From: Austropuccinia psidii | Lineage: Eukaryota > Basidiomycota > Pucciniomycetes > Pucciniales > Sphaerophragmiaceae | Length of the DNA stretch: 64,000 nt | Assembly: GCA_023105745.1 (NCBI GenBank) | Contig: JALGQZ010000007.1 | Coordinates: 50,759,569-50,823,568 of the forward strand | Reading direction: 5' to 3' | In this document: piece after piece, positions 57,310 to 64,000 of the stretch | Numbering within the stretch: position 1 is the stretch's first letter | Layout of the letters: each line of letters begins with the position of its first letter | Translations under genes and position numbers: made by a program | The notes under the pieces: model-generated | What the model saw: only the letters and a program-made list of their open reading frames with translations | What the model was told of the DNA's origin: nothing | The model's database searches: none

Positions 57310-57732
57310 ATTTAAACAATTCAATACATGACTAAGATTAATAGTGTGTGACCATAGGAACGGCAATTTCTCATGAATCTGGAGTGGATTGCTCACATGC
57401 CGGAACCTCCCGCTTTTTTACAGTTAAGATTTGATATGGCTCTAAACAATGGAGGAAGAAAATATAGGAGGCAGGAATGGTGACTATTGGCGCATTTTTG
57501 GCAAAAGATTTTCTCACATACAAAAATACTAACTCAAACTTTTGGTGGGGCACTTACGAAAATTATTCTCACCCAATAGTAAATATGAATCATTGAGGAA
57601 TTATAATAAATTCACGTGAACAAAAAACGTAAGAGAAATTGAAAATATCTTTCATTGAATACAAATAATTTATCTAAAGGAGTGTATTACAAAAGGTAAA
57701 AAGAGGAAAGAATACGATTTTTTTTGTGGATT
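57310..57732. other. Intergenic stretch
   Basis: This lies between the tandem array and the 3' end of the Zn-cluster gene. It becomes AT-rich from 57540. A T-run near 57719-57726 lies just past the stop of the minus-strand gene. I see no gene here. Confidence 0.5.
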
Positions 57733-59113
57733 TTATTTTTCTAAGAATTTGGAGACTATCCCGGTGATGTCCTCCATTGGATAAGCCTTTATCGCCTCGC
57801 CAAGGAGGGAGTTTAGTTCCTCCCGGAATTCCCGGTGAATCTCATTTCGATGAGTTGCATCCACGAAAGGAATCATGTGGAGCAACCGACGATGCTCCAA
57901 CAAGATTTGGTTGATCGATTCGTGGACGATGGCTCGAGGAATCATTAGTATCGGGCGCAGGTCGGTGAATTCCTGGCAAGCGTCATTGTAGGAATGAGAG
58001 GAGCTTGGCACCGGGGGGGAGGAGGCTGTTGGGTTCTCGGCGTCAATGGGAGGGATATCCGGGGAAGGAACCGGGGTAGAAGTGGTGGGAGGGGGAACAG
58101 GAGGGGAAGGTGGGGGAGTGGGTGAAGAAGAAGGTGGAGGGGGAAGGGGAGGGGGGGAACCGACTGGCGTATCGTCGATGATGATAATGGAGTGGGGAGT
58201 TGCGGGACGAGCTGGAGATGGTCGAAGGAGGGGTGAGGAAAAGTTGAGTTGAGTTAAAAAGGTGAAATAGGGACTTACCAAAAGGTTCCTCCGTTGATTG
58301 CGTAGGAGCCACCTCAGGTTGAGGCTCACGAGTCGCAATGTCCTCAGGTGGTTCGGAGGATGGACTCGGGCCAGGAATAGGTGGCTCATCGTGCTGGGAG
58401 GCTTCTACAAAAGGAGGAAGAGTCAGTTAACTTGATGCGAAAGTGAAAATGAGAAAAGAGAAAGTTGGCTGCTTACCGCGGAATAAGTCCTCAGACCATC
58501 GGGTGCCACTCGGGCCTGGAGTGGGTTGCCGCGGGGTTTGCTCGCGAGGCAAAGTAGGAACGGGAGAGTCTTGTCGGGGGGGATTCGGGGGGTTTGGTTC
58601 TATGAGTAATGGAAAAAAGTGAGTATTATTGCGTGAAGATAAATGAGATAAGGAGGAGAAAGAAAACTTACTTTGGCGTTTGAATCCCATTGGTGACAAG
58701 ACATGGTGACGATCAGCCCAAGCTCGAATGTCCTCTTTCCATCGCCATCCTTCATCGGCCGGATAATCACTTCGCTCAGGTCGAGGAGTGAAGTGACCAT
58801 CGGATGGTGGCCTAGGAGGGGGGGTGGACAAATCGATGCTTGAGGGGACTGGGCTAATCATCCTGAATCGTTCCCGCTGGCCTGTTTGGGGTCCCGGGGT
58901 CCACTCATGCTCGGAAATCGTTTCATCATCATCGGCCACAAAGGAGTCCTGGCAAGGGCGTCTTGGGCGGGAACTCCTCTGGCCGCGGGGTCGGAAGGGG
59001 CGGACGACGAACGAACATTTCTTGTGTGCTTGTCGGCAAGCATCACAAGCGTCGGTCGTCGTCGAGGAACGAATGCAGGGGATACCCCGCTTGGTGCATA
59101 ACGTGCACGACAT
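57733..59113 (-). CDS. Zn-cluster (Zn2Cys6-like) proline-rich protein, 4 exons, 389 aa
   Basis: Minus-strand exons are 59113-58672, 58599-58477, 58404-58279 and 58211-57733, with introns of 72, 72 and 67 bp (GTAAGT/GTAAGC donors; CATAG, TGTAG, CCAG acceptors). All phases agree and the total of 1,170 nt gives exactly 389 codons plus stop. The N terminus has six cysteines, C3-x2-C6-x6-C13-x9-C23-x2-C26-x6-C33, the spacing of a fungal Zn2Cys6 DNA-binding cluster, followed by a basic Arg-rich stretch (RPFRPRGQRSSRPRRPC). The middle is Pro/Ser-rich and disordered with a SIIIIDDTPVGS motif. The last 120 residues are helical (INQILLEHRRLLHMIPFVD; EFREELNSLLGEAIKAYP). No fungal-specific transcription factor domain is seen. 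I recognise this as a multicopy family in A. psidii, which may be repeat-borne; function as a nucleic-acid-binding protein is inferred. Confidence 0.82.
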
Positions 59114-59693
59114 CTAAAAACAAAACAAAACAGGTTAGTAACTGAATAGAAAGTAAGCAATCAAGAAAGAAAAGGAGGACATACGATGATTTATAATTTT
59201 AAAACGGAATTCAAATTAAAAAGACTCTAGTAGGAGGTTTTTAAAAGTCTAGAAGAGAGTCGTGAAGAAAGAAAATGATTAATATCGGACCATAATGTTG
59301 ACAAAAGTTCAATTGGAGAAAACGTACAAAGTAGATAGAAGTGGGGTTCTGAAATTATCAGCAGGAAAAACAAAAAGCGAGCAGGAAGGGGAGTGGGGTT
59401 AGTCGAGTGCGAAAGAAAAGACTGGAAAGGCAGGAAGACGAGGGGGAATACGCACAAGAAGGACAAACGCGGGTGACGTTGAACGAAGTGGAGCGGGTGA
59501 GAGAGAAAGTGAAGTGCGTGTCGTGTGAAGATGGTCTTTTATACCAAGGTGAAGCTGAGACGATCTGAGCAGTTTCAGCACCCGCAAAAGTCTCAGCTTC
59601 AAGGCATGTGGGCAAAATTGAAGCTGAGTCTCAGCGAATGCTGCAACTGAGAAGTGAAATGCTCGCGTGAGGCAGAAGAACAATGGGGGTCTG
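59114..59693. other. Upstream region of the Zn-cluster gene
   Basis: This would hold the promoter of the minus-strand gene. Short open frames exist on the minus strand but overlap each other and show no domain. Words such as ctgag/ctcag recur from 59545 on (agctgagac, tctcagc, ctcagcg, aactgag), leading into the duplicated block. Confidence 0.45.
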
Positions 59694-60401
59694 GCTGAGT
59701 ATTGCAATTTATTGAATTGTCAAGCTGAGTCAAATCCCCTTTGTTTCCTTAAATAGCCACCCGATCACCCAGGAGGGTGGTCGTGAGGCCCTTATTGATT
59801 GTGCATTGTGGGTGCAATGCACAAGTGACCGCGGCAAGATCACCGGCCTTATGGCCTGGTGATAGTCTTTGAACAAAGGGGGGGGCTGTAAGACAAGTGA
59901 ATACAGCGTGAGCTTGCCTCGACCCATTGCTCAGGTTTGCTTTCGGGTCATAATTGAAATGCTCAGTGGCTGAACATATTAATTGCACAGTAATTGAAAA
60001 ATTGATATAACAATATGAAATGCACCGCTGAGTATTGCAATTTATTGAATTGTCAAGCTGAGTCAAATCCCCTTTGTTTCCTTAAATAGCCACCCGATCA
60101 CCCAAGAGGGTGGTCGTGAGGCCCTTGTTGAATGTGCATTCAACGTGCAATGCACAAGTGACCCATGCAGAAATGCACCCGGTGCATTTGGTCACAAGTG
60201 ACCGCGGCAAGATCACCGGCCGTATGGCCTGGTGATAGTCTTTGAACAAAGGGGGGGGCTGTAAGACAAGTGAATACAGCGTAATCTTGGCTCGACCCAT
60301 TGCTCAGGTTTGCTTTCAGGTCATAATTGAAATGCTCAGTGGCTGAACATTTTAATTGCACAGTTGTTGAACTATTGATATAACAATATCAAATGCACGA
60401 T
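59694..60401. repeat. Tandem duplication, 333-bp and about 375-bp copies
   Basis: Copy 1 (59694-60026) and copy 2 (60027 to about 60401) both start gctgagtattgcaatttattg. They share the cacccgatcaccca-gagggtggtcgtgaggccc block, a gatcaccggcc-tatggcctggtgat inverted repeat and a run of G. Copy 2 has an extra insertion of about 40 bp around 60145-60195 containing its own gcacccggtgc palindrome. Paired open frames in both copies are by-products. A third partial start follows at about 60402. Confidence 0.9.
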
Positions 60402-61596
60402 GCTGAGCAATTGCTAGGTCATTTTTGTAAGCACACAATCTGAGCATTTGGCACAGCATCGGATGACATTTCAGCCAGGTGCAGCATTTCACACGCTTTG
60501 GTGAAGTGCTCCAAACTGAGCCTTCCAGTGAGCTATTGCAGAATTAGTTCATTCCATGGCTTTACTGAGCACTTTCACACGGTGCTTTTGACCATGACAT
60601 GCTCAGCTTGCGTGTGCAAATCGGGTGAAACGCAATGCTGAGCATGTGGCACATGAGCTACGTAAATGCAAACGATCGGAAGGTGCATGCACATTTGCTG
60701 TATGCATGCAGGCTCAAGTAGTATTACACCTTCCGGATCTGTACAGTCAACACTGTAGTACGCAGTACACCTTTTTAAATGTATGCTGCGGGGCAGAGCA
60801 AAAAGCTGTTCAACAATGTAACATGCAATCACGTCAAGCCATCGAGTCATATCTCTCACCTGCATCCATTTGATGCACCTTGTTGGACAGCTCTGCCTAA
60901 CTACGGCACAGATGCGCATGTAATGCAAGTTAATGTAAGTGGGTCATAATGGGATGACTTAATATTTGGGTCATACACAAAGAGTTGATTCACTCCGGTG
61001 CCATTGTTGGGGCAAACAATGACTGGCCCGCTTGTTCATTGTCGGGCAGCCACACGCTTTCATACGCACCCCCGATGGGTCATACGCAGGCAGCTTTCAC
61101 ACGCCTGGAAGACATTTTTCTGCCAGTCTTCCAGCTGCCTATTTTCTTGGTCGGGTTGTCAGCTTGACTGCAGACGCTCACCCGCTTGCGCGTGGAAACC
61201 TGAGGCCAATCAGTGTTAATTTGCTTCAGCCTCATCCACATTAGAATAACAATCCCAGCCTATGATTGCTGAGGCTGGTCATGTTTGCGTGGGTATCTCC
61301 CACCGCGGGTCATTTTCTTCACGTTCTCACACGCCCCGCGCAAGTTGTGGCACCTGGCTTGCAGCCAAAAAATCCCTGGGGCATGTGGCCTCTTTCCTCC
61401 GGAGTTTTGTACACGCCTGAGGCAAAGACCCTGATGCCAATCTCGGTAGATTAGTACTCGCCTCAAACGCCATAGGGGTGAATGTATATGTGGATCACGG
61501 CTCACGGATGGCGCCCCCTTTGATCATCCTACACATTCCCCCCTGAAAGCCCAGTATGCATCAGTCAGCAAAAAACTTCACGCAAAACCAAAGTCA
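60402..61596. other. Intergenic DNA with recurrent TCACACGC and TGAGC words
   Basis: There is no supported gene on either strand; several overlapping frames of 60-117 codons lack domains. The words ctgagc/gctcag are frequent to about 60640. Tcacacgc or tcatacgc recurs near 60489, 61058, 61080, 61095 and 61327, echoing the core of the array at 56752. A perfect 7-bp hairpin (cattgtt-ggggca-aacaatg) lies near 61003-61022. Confidence 0.45.
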
Positions 61597-61620
61597 TGTT
61601 CGGTGGCACGCCACCGAACA
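61597..61620. repeat. Hairpin repeat H4 (24 bp, perfect)
   Basis: TGTTCGGTGG-CACG-CCACCGAACA has ten perfect base pairs around a CACG centre. Compared with H2 and H3, position 4 and its partner have both changed (A:T to T:A), so pairing is kept. It lies 508 bp upstream of the SNF2-family gene. Confidence 0.85.
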
Positions 61621-61736
61621 TATCTCACCCGCCTACACACAAGCATCCGCACAGTGAGATTGCCCTTTGAAACCGCCAACATTGCCCAGTAGGTCCCTGT
61701 GCGACAATTAACCTGAGGAAGATATATATGCATCCA

Positions 61737-61760
61737 TGTTCGCTGTCACACCAGCGAACA
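61737..61760. repeat. Hairpin repeat H5 (24 bp)
   Basis: TGTTCGCTGT-CACA-CCAGCGAACA pairs over ten positions with one mismatch. Relative to H4, position 7 has changed from G:C to C:G on both sides. It lies 140 bp after H4 and 368 bp upstream of the SNF2-family ATG. Confidence 0.82.
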
Positions 61761-62025
61761 TGACTGCATGCCTCTGATATGCCCTCCACAATAAGTTGCT
61801 ACAACCCACCCAATTTCGGATGTGCTAATGTCAACCTTGTTCCACCAAAGTTTTCGTAAATCGCTGCAGATCCAGCAGTCATAATGGTGCACCCACATTT
61901 TGGCCACCTTGCCTTGATATATGCCCCAAATCGGATATGAAAATTATGTGCCCAAGAGGCCCACCTCCATCAAGACCATGCACGTAACCACAGGCCATCC
62001 CCCTTTTGGCCTGTTGCTGCCACTC

Positions 62026-62032
62026 ATATAAG
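62026..62032 (+). promoter_or_regulatory. Candidate TATA box of the SNF2-family gene
   Basis: ATATAAG lies 95 bp upstream of the ATG at 62128, followed by a pyrimidine-rich stretch (cattccctttagctaacccttcc) typical of a fungal transcription start region. Nothing else in the upstream 300 bp looks more like a core promoter. Confidence 0.45.
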
Positions 62033-62127
62033 CTCCCCACCTGCGCTTATTGCGCTTCATTCCCTTTAGCTAACCCTTCCCGATCATATAATTTGCAACT
62101 GTCCCCAAAGAATTTAAAATAGCCATC

Positions 62128-64000
62128 ATGTCAACCCCTTCACAACCACTTTGCATTGGGATGATTAATATTCGTATTCAAATAAATAGTGATATAACCT
62201 TAAAGCCTGAGAATTCCCACTTAGGTTCTTGGATTATCCTATGGCACAATCAACACAACATATTCGTATATCTCCCCAATCACCAGCATGCTATTGGCTC
62301 TCTCCCGGGAACCCTTTCCCAAACGTTGATACCATTCCTTGGGGCACCAAAAACGTTCATGCACTGTGGTCCTGGTGGGGCATGGATTGAAAATTGCCAA
62401 TCCAATCCTACTCAAATATTATTCGTTGAGGGAGTATTTATGACTGATGCCAATGATCCCTCCTCATCTCAGAAACCCAATCTAGCATTGATGTTCTTCA
62501 CATGGTATCCAAACATTCTATTCATAATGGAAAGCTTTCGAACACAAGATTTCAAGCTTAAAATGCCCAAAGAATATGACTGTACTACTCATTGTCAATG
62601 TCAACTCTTTACTCCAACATTTCCCGCTTCAAACTCGATGCCTGCTTCATATCCTGCTGTTTCATCATTGATTTCCAAGCAAAAACTGATACAATTACCC
62701 AGTGGATCAGACCTCCCCATGATAACCCCGCCCCATGCCATTATTCAAACCCCCCTCCTCCCTCATCAAAAGACCGGACTAGCTTTTCTCTGGGATCGAG
62801 AAATCCCCAATGGCCAATCAGCCCGTAACCTTTGGGCCCCCTCACCCCCAGGATCCACTTTCAATGCCAGGCACATCATTACAAACAAGGTCGTTAGCTC
62901 ATTTGAATCCCTTTCGACCAATACCCCTCTTGGAGGACTGCTCGCGGATCATATGGGATTAGGTAAAACCATTCAGGCCATTGCTCTAATTGGTACCTCC
63001 AAGGAGCGGATGATTGCAAACCCCCATCGCTCCACGCCCACCATGATCATCTGCCCCCCTCGCTTAATTACCAACTGGCAATCAGAAATATCCAAGCATG
63101 CTCAGGCTGGAGCACTGCATGCCAAAATCTACCATGGTCCCACTCGTCACTCATTATCCCAAGCCGACATTTTAAAATATGATATCATCATCACTTCTTA
63201 CAATACTATCACCCAAGAATTTAAGCAAACCAATCCCTCTACATCATTCATTTTTCAAATCAATTGGCATTGTATAATCTTGGATGAAGCACAGTGAGTG
63301 GCTGAGCTTAAATGATTCAAATTACCTTTTATATCCAATAACCATTTCCCCCTCTTATAGCTATATTCGCTCTCAATACACTGCCACTCACCGTGCCATT
63401 AATAGCCTCCTTTCATCCCGTCGAATATGTTTAACGGGCACACCTATTCACAACACCATTTATGACCTTTTGGGCATAATATCATTCATCACTCAACCCC
63501 AGAGCGCCGATCAAGATAACTGGTCACCATTCATCCTGAGTAGTCTTTCAAAAGGTTGCAATGATATTTTGCATTTGGCATTGCGGCATTTAAGTTTGCG
63601 CCGCACCAAAACCACACATCTCAAATCCCTCCCCACTATTAACCATCATTATGAGCTGCTCCCACTCAACCCAACCATGCAGCAAGAATATTCCATATTA
63701 TATGAAGAATTCCTATCATCCAAAAGCAAAGGACCAGGAGAATTTTTCAGAAATATTAATAAGCTGCGAATATGTTGTAACCATCACATCATGCTTAACA
63801 CAATTGCGGAGGCGGAGTTGGAAGACCCCAAGGGCAGGAGCACTCAGGATAACTCCCCAAGAATCACACGAACTATTGTGGATGTGGAAACATGCATGAT
63901 GAGTAGTAAAATTGCACACCTCCTACAAAGCTTAATGAAGAACAAACAAACAAGGTGTGGTCCGACGAAATCGGTGGTTTATACCCAATGGACCCAATTT
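62128..64000 (+). CDS. SNF2-family helicase (Rad5/Rad16/HLTF group), runs off the window
   Basis: Exon 1 is 62128-63293, a 67-bp intron (GTGAGT to TTATAG) spans 63294-63360, and exon 2 is open to the window end. About 600 residues are present. The N terminus has a non-helicase region, then LLPHQKTGLAFLWDRE (Q-motif-like), motif I DHMGLGKTIQ (K280), motif Ia TMIICPPRLITNWQSEI and DIIITSYNTI. Motif II is D386-E-A-H-Y-I-R, whose His codon is created by the splice; unspliced reading would stop. Motif III is LTGTPIHN, followed by LRRTKT and, near the end, KSVVYTQW (motif IV). The enzyme would use ATP to move along or remodel DNA-protein complexes. Rad5/HLTF relatives usually carry a RING finger between motifs III and IV; here only about 45 residues without paired Cys/His lie between the ICCNH block and SSKIAHLLQSL. 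The C-terminal lobe is outside the window. Confidence 0.92.

Noticed and set aside
59227..59927. Overlapping minus-strand frames of 65-102 codons upstream of the Zn-cluster gene
   Set aside because: They overlap in different frames, have no domain and partly recur in the tandem duplication; treated as non-coding.
51926..61760. Helicase-type transposon (Helitron) ends as explanation of the 24-bp hairpins
   Set aside because: No CTRR end follows the hairpins at the usual distance and no Rep/helicase gene of that type is present; the SNF2-family gene is a different helicase.

Overview
The window looks like nuclear DNA of a rust fungus (Pucciniales), most likely the myrtle rust Austropuccinia psidii. 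This is inferred from recognising its Ty3/Gypsy families, a Tet-like dioxygenase and a proline-rich Zn-cluster family, together with short introns (62-79 bp, GTAAGT/GTGAGT donors) and a very AT-rich repeat background. No search was run, so the species call is a recognition.

Layout. Positions 1-22,050 are AT-rich, without a convincing gene, and hold decayed repeats: an old LTR (5,262-about 7,150), two solo LTRs (9,113-10,549 and 18,184-20,036, the latter with a perfect GATCC target duplication) and a degenerate 32-bp minisatellite (about 11,190-11,975). Positions 22,051-51,074 are a retrotransposon nest. RE-4 (+ strand, remnant) abuts an LTR fragment holding RE-3 (24,449-31,757, decayed, - strand). 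RE-3 is cut by RE-2 (31,758-51,074, - strand, three nonsense codons). RE-2 in turn holds RE-1 (38,117-48,499, - strand), which looks intact: an open 1,900-codon gag-pol, two 1,918-bp LTRs in which I saw one difference, and a 5-bp target duplication. Positions 51,075-64,000 are richer in GC and carry four cellular-type genes: an unknown 4-exon gene, a TET/JBP-like dioxygenase, a 4-exon Zn-cluster protein and a SNF2 helicase running off the window. Between them are two tandem arrays and five copies of a 24-bp hairpin.

Most striking observation. RE-1 and RE-2 both appear to encode a second protein in the +1 frame over the start of gag-pol. In both, an intron removes the gag-pol ATG and moves reading into the +1 frame, and the joined exons stay open (286 and 335 aa). 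In RE-2 a perfect CAGTAAGT donor in the leader and an AG|TG acceptor would create the start codon by splicing. Both leaders contain no ATG in the sense direction. Splicing would therefore choose between gag-pol (unspliced) and an accessory protein (spliced).

How parts may work together: the unknown gene and the dioxygenase lie between two related tandem arrays, each with a hairpin on its inner side. This may be a domain or a mobile cassette carrying a DNA-modifying enzyme, which remains inference.
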